49,122 bases of DNA from Acidobacteriota bacterium (lineage in GTDB: Bacteria; Acidobacteriota; Thermoanaerobaculia; Gp7-AA8). Position numbers and translations under genes: made by a program. The notes beneath the pieces are model-generated. The model did no database searches. It was not told the DNA's origin and saw only the letters and a list, made by a program, of their open reading frames with translations. Where the stretch lies: NCBI GenBank assembly GCA_021781455.1, contig JAJXWV010000063.1:1-49122 (forward strand). The letters are read 5' to 3'. This document shows, in pieces, positions 1 to 10,601 of this stretch; the first letter of the stretch is position 1, and every line of letters starts with the position of its first letter.

Positions 1-18
1 TGACATGCCTGCGCCACA

Positions 19-903
<885 letters not shown>

Positions 904-966
904 GTGCACTCCTTTCGAGTGCGCGGATTCTATAGAACGAGAGGAGTTTCTGAGTTGCCTTCGGCG

Positions 967-1038
967 GGTCACCAGGTCACCCGGTCACCGGGTTCAGAAG
1001 GTCAACCTGCCCCAGTGACCTGGTGACCCGGCGACCCG
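967..1038. repeat. Inverted octamer arrays (GGTCACCN)
   Basis: Three copies of GGTCACC with an 8-base period (967-989) face three copies of the complementary word GTGACC-G (1015-1038) across a 25-base centre. The locus lies between the divergent dehydrogenase and MFS genes. It is one of about ten loci here built as short-word tandem arrays in inverted orientation. Confidence 0.85.
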
Positions 1039-1078
1039 AACCCAGCAAATCATCCTCTTCGCTTGATATCGTCCCCGC

Positions 1079-2260
1079 GTGCCCGCCGACCGCGACACCC
1101 GCCTCCGGCCGCAGGTCATCATCCTCGGCCTCGTCTCGCTGCTGAACGATTCCGCGAGCGAGATGATCTATCCGCTGCTGCCGGTGTTTCTGACCTCCAC
1201 GCTCGGCGCATCGGCGGTGGTGGTGGGGCTGATCGAAGGGGCGGCCGACGCGCTGGCCTCGATCCTCAAGCTCGTCGCCGGCGCGTGGTCCGATCGGGTG
1301 ACGCGACGGCGTCCGATGATCACCAGCGGCTACACGCTGGCGGCCCTGTCGCGCGGGCTGATCGCGGTGGCGCGGGCATGGCCGACGGTGCTGGTGGCAC
1401 GGTTGATCGACCGCACCGGCAAGGGAATCCGCTCCGCCCCGCGCGACGCGATGATCGCCGACGTCACGCCCGAGAATGCGCGCGGCAAGGCCTTCGGCTT
1501 CCACCGCGCGCTCGACCACACCGGCGCCATCATCGGGCCGCTGTTCGCCATGCTCCTCCTGGACTGGATTCACCTCGACGAGCGGACGGTGTTCGCGATC
1601 TCGGTGATCCCGGGGCTGATCGGCGTGCTGCTGATCCTCACGTTTCTGAAGGAGCCGCCGCGCGAGGCCCGCGCCACGCGCGTGGAGCTGGCTCCGGTCG
1701 GAGAGCTGCCGGCGTCGTTCTGGCGAGCCATTGCAGCCGTCGGCCTCTTTTCTCTGGCGAACTCGAGCGACGCGTTCCTGCTGCTCCAGGCCCACGTGGC
1801 CGGCGTCCCGACGGCGATGCTCCCCGCGCTCTGGGCGGCCCATCACGTCATCAAGGCCCTCTTCTCGACCCGCGCCGGAGCCCTGTCCGACCGCATCGAC
1901 CGGCGCTGGCTGCTCGTGATCGGCTGGACGTCGTACGCGATCATCTACTTCGTTTTCCCGCATGCGAGGTCGATGACCGCGTTCGTGGTGCTCTTCGTCC
2001 TCTACGCGATCCCGTTCACGCTGACGGAAGGGGCGGAGCGGGCGTGGATCGCCCAGTACGCTCCCTCCGCGATCCGCGGCCGCAGCTTCGGCTACTACTA
2101 CCTGACCAACGGCGTCTGCGTCCTCCTCGGCACGGCGCTGTTCGGCTGGATCTACGAACGCGTCGGCCATCAGGGAGCGTTCGAAGTCGGCGCTGCGCTC
2201 GCCCTGGTGGCTGCAGCCTGGGTGCTGATGATGCAGTTCGGCGAGAAGCGGATCGCATAG
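1079..2260 (+). CDS. MFS transporter
   Basis: A 393-residue integral membrane protein of the major facilitator superfamily with about 12 hydrophobic segments. Loop 2-3 carries the MFS signature region (GAWSDRVTRRRP, about residues 68-79), and the second half carries the matching GALSDRIDRRW. The segment DRTGKGIRSAPRDAMIAD (about residues 113-130) is typical of a subgroup of drug- or metabolite-exporter-like MFS proteins often annotated only as MFS transporter. Substrate cannot be deduced. Start is a GTG at 1079; no strong ribosome site is visible and no better in-frame start lies nearby. It converges on the PRPP synthetase gene, with a repeat element filling the gap. Confidence 0.88.
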   Translation: MPADRDTRLRPQVIILGLVSLLNDSASEMIYPLLPVFLTSTLGASAVVVGLIEGAADALASILKLVAGAWSDRVTRRRPMITSGYTLAALSRGLIAVARAWPTVLVARLIDRTGKGIRSAPRDAMIADVTPENARGKAFGFHRALDHTGAIIGPLFAMLLLDWIHLDERTVFAISVIPGLIGVLLILTFLKEPPREARATRVELAPVGELPASFWRAIAAVGLFSLANSSDAFLLLQAHVAGVPTAMLPALWAAHHVIKALFSTRAGALSDRIDRRWLLVIGWTSYAIIYFVFPHARSMTAFVVLFVLYAIPFTLTEGAERAWIAQYAPSAIRGRSFGYYYLTNGVCVLLGTALFGWIYERVGHQGAFEVGAALALVAAAWVLMMQFGEKRIA

Positions 2261-2265
2261 AGCCC

Positions 2266-2624
2266 AACCACAGAGGCGCAGAGAGCACGGAGGTTCCCTG
2301 GTTCCTCTGAACTAACCTCCAAATTCTCCGCGCCGCGAAGAGATTCTGTCGGGCGCTACGCGCCCTTCAACACTGATGAACCAACGCGAGTTCGGCGGCC
2401 TGACGGTCGCCGCTAAATTGTTTCGGCGGCTACGCCGCCTGTTCTTGCCCTGACCGAAGAGTTGGCCACGGTCAAAGCCGGCGAAGCCGGCGACATCATT
2501 TAGCGGCGGCCGTCAGGCCGCCGAACCGGGACACGCATTGAATGATTGAGGGCGCGTAGCGTCCGACAGCATTTCGGTTGCGAACGGGGCGAGCCTGCGC
2601 TGTGTTCTCTGTGCCTCTGTGGTT
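2266..2624. mobile_element. Composite palindromic element with ACCACAGAGG ends
   Basis: The whole convergent gap is filled by a 359-bp element. Its ends are a perfect 11-bp inverted repeat, AACCACAGAGG (2266-2276) and CCTCTGTGGTT (2614-2624). Inside, a 28-bp module (2391-2418) reading TTCGGCGGCCTGACGG then TCGCCGCTAAAT is repeated in inverted orientation at 2498-2525 with one mismatch. Next to it is GGCGGCTACGCCGCC. The inner module also occurs at 21453-21479 and 21596-21621. No coding capacity is seen, so it looks like a non-autonomous MITE- or REP-like element. Confidence 0.7.
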
Positions 2625-2629
2625 GGTTC

Positions 2630-3541
<912 letters not shown>

Positions 3542-3639
3542 TTCGAGCCGCGCCGACGGAGAGGGATCTCCCGCCAACCCCGGTCGGGCGCGCGGCGCAG
3601 AGCTCGCGGGAGATTCCTCCCCGCGCTTCCGCCGGCTTC

Positions 3640-3835
3640 CAAGAAACTCCCAGTGTTTATGCGGGCTCTGGGGTTCGTTGCCCTTCTCCCCGCCGCAGCG
3701 GGGAGAAGGTGCCGAAGGCGGATGAGGGGTCTCCTTTTGAACCAGAACGAGACCCCTCACCCCGGCCCTCTCCCCGCTGCGGCGGGGAGAGGGGCAACGA
3801 TCGAACGTTTCTTCTCTCCGGTGTCGCGCCTGCGC
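3640..3835. repeat. Dispersed hairpin repeat, copy A
   Basis: The gap between the pncB-like and prs genes (3542-3903) is mostly this repeat. It contains CTTCTCCCCGCCGCAGCGGG and CCTCTCCCCGCTGCGGCGGG, which form strong hairpins, within a segment that is nearly identical to 30770-30945, down to the leading TTCCAAGAAACTC and TATGCGGGCTCTGG. A short decayed relative is at 29670-29730. No gene is seen here. Confidence 0.85.
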
Positions 3836-3903
3836 GATTCGAGCGCTCGGAATGACAGGCACGTCGTCGCGCTTCCGCCGGCCCGCCATGACAGGCGCCC
3901 GCT

Positions 3904-5370
3904 TCACGCTGCTCCCCCGCGCGTTCCCAGGATCAGTCGCGTCTTCAGATCGAAAAGCCGCTGCTCGAGGCCGACGGGATAGCGATGGGGATTCACGAAG
4001 CGCTTGACGCCGGGATGAAAGCGGGCGAAGTCGCGCTCGCGCCGCTGCCGGATCTCCTCGAGCGGCGGCGGCTCGTACACGCGCTTACCTCCGCGAAACA
4101 CCGGCACGAGCAACTCCTCCGACTGATGGTCCGTGTCGAACGTCTTCCGCCGCGTCAGGTCGAGGGGGTCGACGATCGTGGGCGACGGATCTCCGATCAG
4201 CTCGTCGAGGATCATGTCGCCCGCCGCCTCGCCGTTGCGCACGAAACGCCGCACCTGCAGCATTCCCGGCGTGGAGATCTTCGCGGTCTGTTCCGAGACC
4301 TTGATCCGGTGCACCCATTCGCTTCCACGGTGGCGCATGGCAGAGAGTTTATACACGCCCCCGAGGGCCGGCTGGTCGAAGCCGGTGACCAGGCGCGTGC
4401 CCACGCCCCACAAATTGATCGCCGCGCCCTGGTCCTTGAGGCTCAGGATCACGTGCTCATCGAGCTCGTTGCTCGCCGCGATCAGCGCTTTCGGAAAGCC
4501 GGCCGCGTCGAGCCTTTTGCGCGCTTCGATCGAGAGGTAGGCAAGATCTCCGGAATCGAGGCGGACGCCGATCAGATCGTGGCCGCGTTCGCGCAGTCTG
4601 CGCCCGATCTCGATGGCGTGGTCGACTCCCTCAAGCGTGTTGTACGTGTCGACCAGCAGCAGGACGTTGTTCGGCATGACCTCGGTGTAAGCCTCGAACG
4701 CCTCCATCTCGTGATCGAAGATCATCACCCAGCTGTGGGCGTGCGTTCCCTTGACCGGGATTCCGAAGCGCGCGCCGGCGAGAACGTCCGAGGTGCCGGC
4801 CACACCGCCGATCCAGGCGGCGCGCGCCGCGGAAAGGGCGCCATCAGGACCCTGCGCGCGCCGCAATCCGAACTCGAGCACCGGATCGCCTCCTGCGGCG
4901 TAGACCACGCGCGCCGCCTTCGTCGCGATCAGCGTCTGGAAATTGACGATGTTCAGCAGCGCGGCCTCGACGATCTGCGCCTGGGCGATCGGCCCGCGCA
5001 CGCGCAGCAGCGGTTCCTGCGCGAAAACGATCGTTCCCTCGGGAATCGCATCGACATCGCAGGTGAATCGGAGATCGCGGAGCTGATCGAGGAACTCGCG
5101 CGGAAAGATCGGCTTGCCGTCGTTGCCCGACACGGTGCGCAGATAGTCGAGGTCGTCCGAGGAGAAGCGAAACTCTTCGAGATAACGGATCGTGTCCTCG
5201 AGGCCGGCTGCCACGGCATAGCCGCCGGCGAACGGCTCCTCGCGGAAGAAGAGATGAAAGACGGCTTCGTCCTCGATCTTTCCGCACTTCCAGTAGCCGT
5301 ACGCCATCGTCAGCTCGTAGAGATCGGTGAGGAGTGCTTGAGTGAACACGATTTGAGCGCGTGCAAGCAT
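3904..5370 (-). CDS. pncB: Nicotinate phosphoribosyltransferase
   Basis: The 488-residue cytoplasmic enzyme joins nicotinate and PRPP to give nicotinate mononucleotide in the Preiss-Handler NAD salvage route. Family marks are the N-terminal LLTDLYELTMAYGYW, the KGTHAHSWVM segment holding the phosphorylatable histidine, the GVRLDSGDLAYLS segment, and GVGTRLVTG followed by ALGGVYKL near the C-terminus. Length fits the larger bacterial/eukaryotic class. Start at ATG 5370 keeps the full N-terminus; a GTG at 5349 is possible and neither has an obvious ribosome site. The PRPP synthetase follows on the same strand, separated by a 362-base repeat-filled gap. Confidence 0.93.
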   Translation of the reverse strand: MLARAQIVFTQALLTDLYELTMAYGYWKCGKIEDEAVFHLFFREEPFAGGYAVAAGLEDTIRYLEEFRFSSDDLDYLRTVSGNDGKPIFPREFLDQLRDLRFTCDVDAIPEGTIVFAQEPLLRVRGPIAQAQIVEAALLNIVNFQTLIATKAARVVYAAGGDPVLEFGLRRAQGPDGALSAARAAWIGGVAGTSDVLAGARFGIPVKGTHAHSWVMIFDHEMEAFEAYTEVMPNNVLLLVDTYNTLEGVDHAIEIGRRLRERGHDLIGVRLDSGDLAYLSIEARKRLDAAGFPKALIAASNELDEHVILSLKDQGAAINLWGVGTRLVTGFDQPALGGVYKLSAMRHRGSEWVHRIKVSEQTAKISTPGMLQVRRFVRNGEAAGDMILDELIGDPSPTIVDPLDLTRRKTFDTDHQSEELLVPVFRGGKRVYEPPPLEEIRQRRERDFARFHPGVKRFVNPHRYPVGLEQRLFDLKTRLILGTRGGAA

Positions 5371-5440
5371 GAGGCCGGTTCACCGGGTTGCGCGGTGACG
5401 AGGCGACGCTTTCCAGCCTGTCATCCTCCAGTAGGCCACC

Positions 5441-5522
5441 GTAGGGACGCGCAGCAGCGCGTCCGCAACCCCCGCGGCAGAGGCACGACCAGAGCTGCGG
5501 ACGCGCTGCTGCGCGTCCCTAC
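5441..5522. repeat. Perfect 27-bp inverted repeat
   Basis: The arms at 5441-5467 and 5496-5522 (beginning GTAGGGACGCGCAGCAGCGC) are perfectly complementary over 27 bases with a 28-base loop. The arm itself is an internal near-palindrome. A related single arm starts at 14462. It lies between the convergently arranged terminator of the yebC-like gene and the start of pncB. Confidence 0.9.
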
Positions 5523-5530
5523 AGGTATGA

Positions 5531-5565
5531 CCAAAATCAAAAAGGCGGCCGTGGGGCCGCCTTCA
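5531..5565 (-). terminator. Rho-independent terminator of the yebC-like gene
   Basis: On the minus strand a 9-bp stem AAGGCGGCC/GGCCGCCTT (5542-5550 with 5555-5563) is followed by TTTTTGATTTT. It begins about 25 bases after the stop codon of the yebC-like gene. Confidence 0.85.
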
Positions 5566-5587
5566 ACCCGGATCGTGTGAAATCGCC

Positions 5588-6334
5588 CTACGCCTCTTCC
5601 ATCATCTCCGCGGGGATGTCGAAGTTCGTCCAGACGTTCTGGACGTCTTCGTGCTCGTCGAGCAGCTCGATCAGCTTGATGGCCTGCCGGGCTTTCCCCT
5701 CGTCGAGGCTGACGTAGTTCGACGGGATCATGCCGAGCTTCGCCTCCACGGTCGGAATCTTGTTGCTCTCCAGCGCCTGACGCACTGGCTCGAAGGCCTC
5801 CGGCGAGGTGTAGACCTCGAAGACCTCGTTGTCGTCGCTCTGCAGGTCGTCGGCGCCTGCTTCGAGCACGATCTCCATCAGCTTGTCCTCGCTGACGGCG
5901 CTCTTCTCGACGGCGAAGAAGCCCTTCTTCTCGAACTGGAAGCGGACCGATCCGGGCGTGCCGAGGTTGCCGCCCGCCTTTTCGAAGATGTGCCGGATCT
6001 CGGGTGTGGTGCGATTGGTGTTGTCGGTCATCGTCTCGACCATCACCGCGACGCCGCCCGGACCGTACCCTTCGTAGGTGAGCTCTTCGATCGTCGCCCC
6101 TTCGAGCTCGCCGGTGCCCCGCTTGATGGCGCGGTCGATGTTGTCCTTCGGCATGTTGGCCGCCTTCGCCTCGGCGATGGCTGCGCGAAGTCGCGGGTTG
6201 CCGTTCGGATCACCGCCGCCCATGCGCGCGGCGACGGTCATTTCCTTCAGGATGCGCGTGAAGAGGTTGCCGCGCTTGGCGTCGGCAGCACCTTTCTTGT
6301 GCTTGATGCTGCTCCATTTATTGTGGCCAGACAT
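5588..6334 (-). CDS. yebC: YebC/PmpR family protein
   Basis: A 248-residue protein of the YebC/TACO1 family, DNA- or ribosome-associated regulators that affect transcription or translation of proline-rich stretches. The diagnostic N-terminus MSGHNKWSSIKHKKGAADAK is intact, as are NMPKDNIDRAIKRGTG (about residues 54-69) and YEGYGPGGVAVMVE. Length is normal. ATG 6334 is preceded by AAAAGGAG at good spacing; the longer open frame adds 14 residues without support. It stands as a single gene with its own terminator. Confidence 0.95.
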   Translation of the reverse strand: MSGHNKWSSIKHKKGAADAKRGNLFTRILKEMTVAARMGGGDPNGNPRLRAAIAEAKAANMPKDNIDRAIKRGTGELEGATIEELTYEGYGPGGVAVMVETMTDNTNRTTPEIRHIFEKAGGNLGTPGSVRFQFEKKGFFAVEKSAVSEDKLMEIVLEAGADDLQSDDNEVFEVYTSPEAFEPVRQALESNKIPTVEAKLGMIPSNYVSLDEGKARQAIKLIELLDEHEDVQNVWTNFDIPAEMMEEA

Positions 6335-6536
6335 GGCGGGCTCCTTTTGCGGAAGGGAAACGGGCTGACGCCGCACGTCTCCGGGAAATCGAGGGCGCGA
6401 TTATAGTCGGAACGCGAAGGCGCGGTCGAGGCATGGGTAACTCGTAAGTGCGTGCATTTGTTCCCATTTCGAGCACGGTTCGCTGGCCGCCGACCGCCGC
6501 TAAAATCAGCCACAGCCGCGAGCGATCTGAAGAAAT

Positions 6537-6734
6537 ATGAGCCCCGAGTTCCCGATCCGCATCATTTTCGACGACGGCGATTGCGTCGTGGCCGACTCGC
6601 CCGAAGATCTGCTCGGCAAGATCGAGACGATCGACTCCACGCGGCCGGAGAACCACGTCTGGGTGCGCGACGCGTTGGATCGAACGGTCCGCCTCCGGAT
6701 GCACAGCGGTTTCGTCGAAGAAATCGAGATCTAG
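6537..6734 (+). CDS. Small conserved-looking protein of unknown function
   Basis: A 65-residue acidic protein, predicted soluble, beginning MSPEFPIRIIFDDGD. It contains SPEDLLGKIETIDST and a C-terminal VRLRMHSGFVEEIEI, a pattern suggestive of a small beta-rich fold. Upstream GAAGAA is a weak ribosome site. It is divergent from the yebC-like gene and convergent with the S46 peptidase, with no operon partner. I do not recognise the family. Coding is supported mainly by its position in an otherwise empty gap and a regular amino-acid composition. Confidence 0.6.
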   Translation: MSPEFPIRIIFDDGDCVVADSPEDLLGKIETIDSTRPENHVWVRDALDRTVRLRMHSGFVEEIEI

Positions 6735-6771
6735 GAGTGCGGGCATCCTGCCCGGCGACTCTTCGTCCGAA

Positions 6772-6804
6772 CAAAAAAAGCGCCCGGGCAGGATGCCCGG
6801 GCGC
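6772..6804 (-). terminator. Terminator of the S46 peptidase gene
   Basis: On the minus strand an 11-bp stem GCGCCCGGGCA/TGCCCGGGCGC (6794-6804 with 6780-6790) is followed by seven T residues. It lies 38 bases past the peptidase stop codon. The stem is the same palindrome type as the repeat at 16946-16970, so a dispersed palindrome seems to have been used as a terminator. Confidence 0.8.
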
Positions 6805-6841
6805 AGGCGGGCCAGACGCCCGCAGTGCGAATGACGTCCGT

Positions 6842-8986
6842 TTAGAACTTCGGCGTGATGCCCATCTCCTGCAGCAGGTTGTGGGCGCCGTCGACGGCGT
6901 CCATGACCCACAGCATGTACATCGAATCGACCTGGATGGAGCGGGTGATTTCCGGATCGACGATGAAGTCGTTGCCGAGGGATTCGTAGGTGCCGTCGAA
7001 GAGAAGGCCGCAGAGCTCACCGTTGGCGTTGAGCGTCGGCGATCCGGAGTTGCCGCCGGTGGTGTCGACGGTAGAGAGGAAATTGACCGCGACGGTTCCG
7101 AGCTGCGGGTCGGCGTAGCCGGCAGTCTTGTTCGACTCGATGGCCTGGATCTCGTTCTTCGGTGCGTCGAATTCGCCGGAGTAGGTGTTCTTCTGCAGGA
7201 TGCCGTTGAGGGTCGTCAGCGGCGTGTAGTAGACGCCGTCGCGCGGCGCGTAGCCCTTGACCGTTCCGAACGTCATGCGCAGCGTGCCGTTGGCGTCGGG
7301 ATAGAGCAGGCGTCCGCTGGAAGTGCGGAGAGCTTCGAAGTAGAGCGGACGAACGCGTGACATCGCGCCGGCGATCTCTTCGTCGCGGTTCTCGATCTGC
7401 AGGTCGAGCGGCGTGATCGCTGCCGCGAGGTCGAGCATCGCGTCGTGGCGCGCGGCCAGCTGCGCCGTGGTCTCGCTCTGCATGGCCTTGCGCTGGCTCA
7501 GCTCGGCGATCTTCGTGTTTGCGTAAAGCTGGTCGAGGAACGGCTCGACCCCGCCCGCCTTCTGGACGGCCGCGTCGAGCGGCATGATCCGCTGATCGGC
7601 GGGGAGCTTCGATGCTTCCACGAGGAAATAGCGCAGGCCGGCGCGGTCGCTGGCCGGCTCGATCGACTTCTGCGCCCGAACCGTGCCCTCTGCCAGACGC
7701 GGCCAGTCGCGCTCCTGGTATCCCGCTCTGCGGTCGAGGTCCTTCTTCGGTCTCTCGATGCTCAGCCGGTAGATCGTCATCGCCTGGGTGAACATCGGCG
7801 ACGACCTTTCCATCCAGGTGAGAACCATGTCCCGCTGCCGCGTCGAGGCGATCCTCTGCTGGAGCGCGTTCATCGTGTCGAGGACGCCGGCGTATTTCTT
7901 CGCGTCCGGATGCGCTGCGATGTACGCCGCAAGATCCGCTTCACGCTTCTGCCGCTGCGCGATGATCCCGAATTTCTGGAATCCGCTCAGCGTGCCCTGG
8001 TAGTTCTTCAGGACGTTGTCGTTCCCCTTGATCCGGCTGGCGTTCGCGATCTCCACGGTTTTGTTGCTCTTCCCCTGCTCGCGAAGGATGGTGTTGAGGT
8101 CCGTCGCGTAGCGGATGATCGTCGGATAGGTGAACTCCTTCATGCTCTTCACTTCGGCGGCCGTGCGGTAACGGAACGTGCGGCCGGGATATCCCGCCAC
8201 GATGACCATGTCGCCCGGCTTCACGCCGGAGGTGGCCACCTTCAGGATGTGCTGCGGGTGGTAGGGAACGTTGTCCTTCGAGTAGTCGGCCGGCTTGCCG
8301 TCCTTACCGACGTAGGCGCGGAGGAATGACCAGTCGCCGGTGTGGCGCGGCCACATCCAGTTGTCGGTCTCGCCGCCGAAGTCGCCGATGCCGAAGGGGG
8401 GCGCGTAGACCAGGCGCACGTCGCGGATCTCCATCTGGGTGGTGCGCAGCCACTGCGCCCCTTCGAAGAACGAGGCCACCCGGCAGCGGACGCCGCCCGG
8501 TTTCTCGCACTCTTCGACGAGGAGCTTGCCGTTGCGCTGGATGGCCTTCTCACGCTCGGCGTCGGAGAGCTTCGGGCTGAGGTTCCCGATCACGCGGTTC
8601 GTCACGTCCTCCATCTTCGTGGTGACGAAGACGCGCTGGCCCGGTCCCGCCGGCAGCTCTTCCTCCCTGGTCTTCGCCAGGAAACCGTTGGTGATGAGGT
8701 CGCGCTGCGGCGTGGAGTTGTATTGAAGCGCTCCGAAGCCGCAGTGGTGGTTCGTGACCACGAGCCCGTCCGGCGAGACGAACGACGCGCTGCAGCCGCC
8801 CAGCGAGATCACGGCGCCGAGCGGATCGCCGGTCAGGTCGGCCAGCTTGTTCGGATCGAATTTGATGCCCATCTTCTGCAGCTCGGGCGCGAGCTGAGGG
8901 ATCTGCTGCGGCATCCACATCCCCTCGTCGGCGGTGGCCGCCACGGCGAACAGGGCTGCAGCGAGAAATGCCAATGCTTTCTTCAC
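6842..8986 (-). CDS. S46 family dipeptidyl-peptidase (DPP7-like)
   Basis: A 714-residue secreted serine exopeptidase that removes dipeptides from the N-terminus of oligopeptides in the periplasm. It has a signal peptide (residues 1-19), the TNHHCG motif holding the catalytic His (about residue 81), DNWMWPRHTGDW for the catalytic Asp region, and GGNSGSP for the nucleophile Ser near the C-terminus. The residue 18 positions after the nucleophile is Gly (in LLFDG). In the family this marks DPP7-type specificity for hydrophobic residues, while Arg marks the Asp/Glu-specific DPP11. Start is GTG 8986 with AAGGAG just upstream; the frame is open for another 1.3 kb but that stretch is antisense to the next gene. 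Confidence 0.93.
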   Translation of the reverse strand: MKKALAFLAAALFAVAATADEGMWMPQQIPQLAPELQKMGIKFDPNKLADLTGDPLGAVISLGGCSASFVSPDGLVVTNHHCGFGALQYNSTPQRDLITNGFLAKTREEELPAGPGQRVFVTTKMEDVTNRVIGNLSPKLSDAEREKAIQRNGKLLVEECEKPGGVRCRVASFFEGAQWLRTTQMEIRDVRLVYAPPFGIGDFGGETDNWMWPRHTGDWSFLRAYVGKDGKPADYSKDNVPYHPQHILKVATSGVKPGDMVIVAGYPGRTFRYRTAAEVKSMKEFTYPTIIRYATDLNTILREQGKSNKTVEIANASRIKGNDNVLKNYQGTLSGFQKFGIIAQRQKREADLAAYIAAHPDAKKYAGVLDTMNALQQRIASTRQRDMVLTWMERSSPMFTQAMTIYRLSIERPKKDLDRRAGYQERDWPRLAEGTVRAQKSIEPASDRAGLRYFLVEASKLPADQRIMPLDAAVQKAGGVEPFLDQLYANTKIAELSQRKAMQSETTAQLAARHDAMLDLAAAITPLDLQIENRDEEIAGAMSRVRPLYFEALRTSSGRLLYPDANGTLRMTFGTVKGYAPRDGVYYTPLTTLNGILQKNTYSGEFDAPKNEIQAIESNKTAGYADPQLGTVAVNFLSTVDTTGGNSGSPTLNANGELCGLLFDGTYESLGNDFIVDPEITRSIQVDSMYMLWVMDAVDGAHNLLQEMGITPKF

Positions 8987-9104
8987 GGAGGCTCCTTCTG
9001 ATTGATTGATATTGCCGTCCCGCCCGGTGGGCACGTCTGCGGAGACGCGAGTCGGTGCATTGTAATGGAGAGCGGTCCCGGCAATACGGCCGCGATCCCG
9101 TAAC

Positions 9105-9153
9105 ACCGCCGGGCGGGACGCCCGGCGGGTGCGGGCGGGACGCCCGCACTCCC
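9105..9153. repeat. Twin GC-rich palindromes between divergent genes
   Basis: CCGCCGGGCGGGACGCCCGG and GCGGGCGGGACGCCCGC are adjacent hairpins in the 297-base divergent gap between the peptidase and the SPFH gene. The same palindromes recur at 28860-28945. Nothing else recognisable was found in 8987-9283 apart from the ribosome sites of both genes. Confidence 0.7.
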
Positions 9154-9283
9154 AGGCCGCGGTTTGGCCGGTGTAAACTCGGCAGATAGAACCGAGAGCA
9201 AGGGGCCGGACGCGACTGTGGCATCGTCGCGACTGAAACCGCCCCGCCGGCATTGCGTACGCTTGAGGTCGAGGGAGGAAGCC

Positions 9284-10435
9284 GTGAGCTTTTTCGACAA
9301 CCTGAAAAAAGAGGCCAGCAGCCAGTTCATCGAGATCATCCAGTGGCTCGACGATTCGCCGGACACGCTCGTCTATCGGTTCCCGGTCTACAACGCCGAG
9401 ATCAAGATGGGCGCGCAGCTGACGGTCCGCGAGAACCAGGCCGCCGTGTTCATCAACATGGGAAAGGCGGCGGACGTTTTCGCCCCCGGCCAGTACACCC
9501 TCTCCACCCAGACCATCCCCATCCTGACCGCGTTGCGCGGATGGAAGTACGGCTTCCAGTCGCCGTTCAAGGCCGACGTCTACTTCTTCAACACGCGGCT
9601 CTACACCGATCTGAAGTGGGGCACGACCAATCCCGTGATGATGCGCGACAAAGATTTCGGGATGATCCGCCTGCGGGCATTCGGCACGTACGCCATGCGC
9701 GTGGTCGACGCGAAGAAGTTCTTCGAGGAGATCGTCGGAACGCGGGGGCTGACGACCACGGCCGACATCATCGGGCAGCTGCGGTCGACGATCCTGTCGC
9801 GGCTCACCGACGCCATTGCCGAGGCGAACATCCCGGCGCTCGACCTGGCTTCCAAGTACGACGAGCTGAGCTCCACGGCCGTCGAGAAGATCGGGCCGGA
9901 GTTCACCCGCTACGGCCTCGAGCTGTCGCGTTTTTACGTGGAGAACATCTCCCTGCCCGAGGAAGTGGAAGCGGCCATCGACCAGCGCAGCAAGCTCGGT
10001 GTCCTCGGCGACCGCCTCGGCCAGTACACGCAGCTGCAGACCGCGGAATCGATTCCCCTTGCCGCCTCGAATCCGGGCGGGATCGCCGGAATGGGCGCGG
10101 GACTCGGCGCAGGATTCGCGATCGGCGGAGCCATGGGCCAGGCGTTCGGCGCGTCCGGAACGGCCGCACCACCTCCGCCCCAGGGCTCGACGGCGCCTCC
10201 TCCCCCGCCGGGATCCGGCGGCGCATCGGCCGCTCCGCGCTGGTCGCTGGCGATCGACGGTAAGACGTACGGGCCTTACACCGATGACGCGCTGCGCGCG
10301 ATGATTCAGTCGGGCCAGGTGGCTCCGGGCACACAAGCCTGGCGTCCGGGCGCGCCGGGATGGGCGCCGGTGAGCGAGTTCGCGGAGCTGGGACTGAGCT
10401 CGCCGCCTCCGCCTCCACCACCGCCGGCGAAGTAA
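9284..10435 (+). CDS. SPFH domain protein with C-terminal GYF_2 domain
   Basis: The 383-residue protein begins with an SPFH/Band-7 domain of the virion-core-protein (YdjI) type (about residues 20-250). This is followed by a glycine-rich stretch (GGIAGMGAGLGAGFAIGGAM), a proline-rich linker, a GYF_2/DUF4339 domain (WSLAIDGKTYGPYTDDALRA, about residues 325-375) and a terminal polyproline run. Such proteins are thought to scaffold membrane-associated assemblies; no enzymatic role is indicated. There is no N-terminal hydrophobic segment. GTG 9284 was chosen because GGGAGGAA lies just upstream; the frame is open 120 bases further 5' without a ribosome site. Confidence 0.85.
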   Translation: MSFFDNLKKEASSQFIEIIQWLDDSPDTLVYRFPVYNAEIKMGAQLTVRENQAAVFINMGKAADVFAPGQYTLSTQTIPILTALRGWKYGFQSPFKADVYFFNTRLYTDLKWGTTNPVMMRDKDFGMIRLRAFGTYAMRVVDAKKFFEEIVGTRGLTTTADIIGQLRSTILSRLTDAIAEANIPALDLASKYDELSSTAVEKIGPEFTRYGLELSRFYVENISLPEEVEAAIDQRSKLGVLGDRLGQYTQLQTAESIPLAASNPGGIAGMGAGLGAGFAIGGAMGQAFGASGTAAPPPPQGSTAPPPPPGSGGASAAPRWSLAIDGKTYGPYTDDALRAMIQSGQVAPGTQAWRPGAPGWAPVSEFAELGLSSPPPPPPPPAK

Positions 10436-10450
10436 GCCGATTGCGCTTCC

Positions 10451-10574
10451 GTCACTCTGAGCCGGCGCGGTGAAGAGTCTCGAGCGGACAAATCGTCCCG
10501 GTAAGAGACTCTTCGCCGCGCTTCACCGCTCCCGCCCATCCACCGCCCCCGCGGTTCCGCCGGCTCAGAGTGAC
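10451..10574. mobile_element. Element with 17-bp GTCACTCTGAGCCGGCG inverted ends, copy 1
   Basis: A 124-bp element with perfect 17-bp terminal inverted repeats (10451-10467 and 10558-10574). An inner hairpin has GAAGAGTCTC facing GAGACTCTTC around ATCGTCCCGG. Related copies are at 11716-11857 and 43504-43672. No coding capacity. Confidence 0.85.
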
Positions 10575-10601
10575 GGGGCGCGGTTCCGCCGGGGCGCGCA
10601 G

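Noticed and set aside
977-2170. Long minus-strand open frame opposite the MFS gene
   Set aside because: Arg/Asp/Glu-rich composition typical of antisense frames in GC-rich genes, with no recognisable domain, while the plus strand encodes a clear MFS protein.
3542-3907. N-terminal extension of the PRPP synthetase through the gap
   Set aside because: The stretch is a dispersed repeat that also occurs at 30770-30945, and its translation is low-complexity.
8987-10336. N-terminal extension of the S46 peptidase frame to 1164 residues
   Set aside because: It is antisense to the SPFH gene. The signal peptide and a good ribosome site define the start at 8986.
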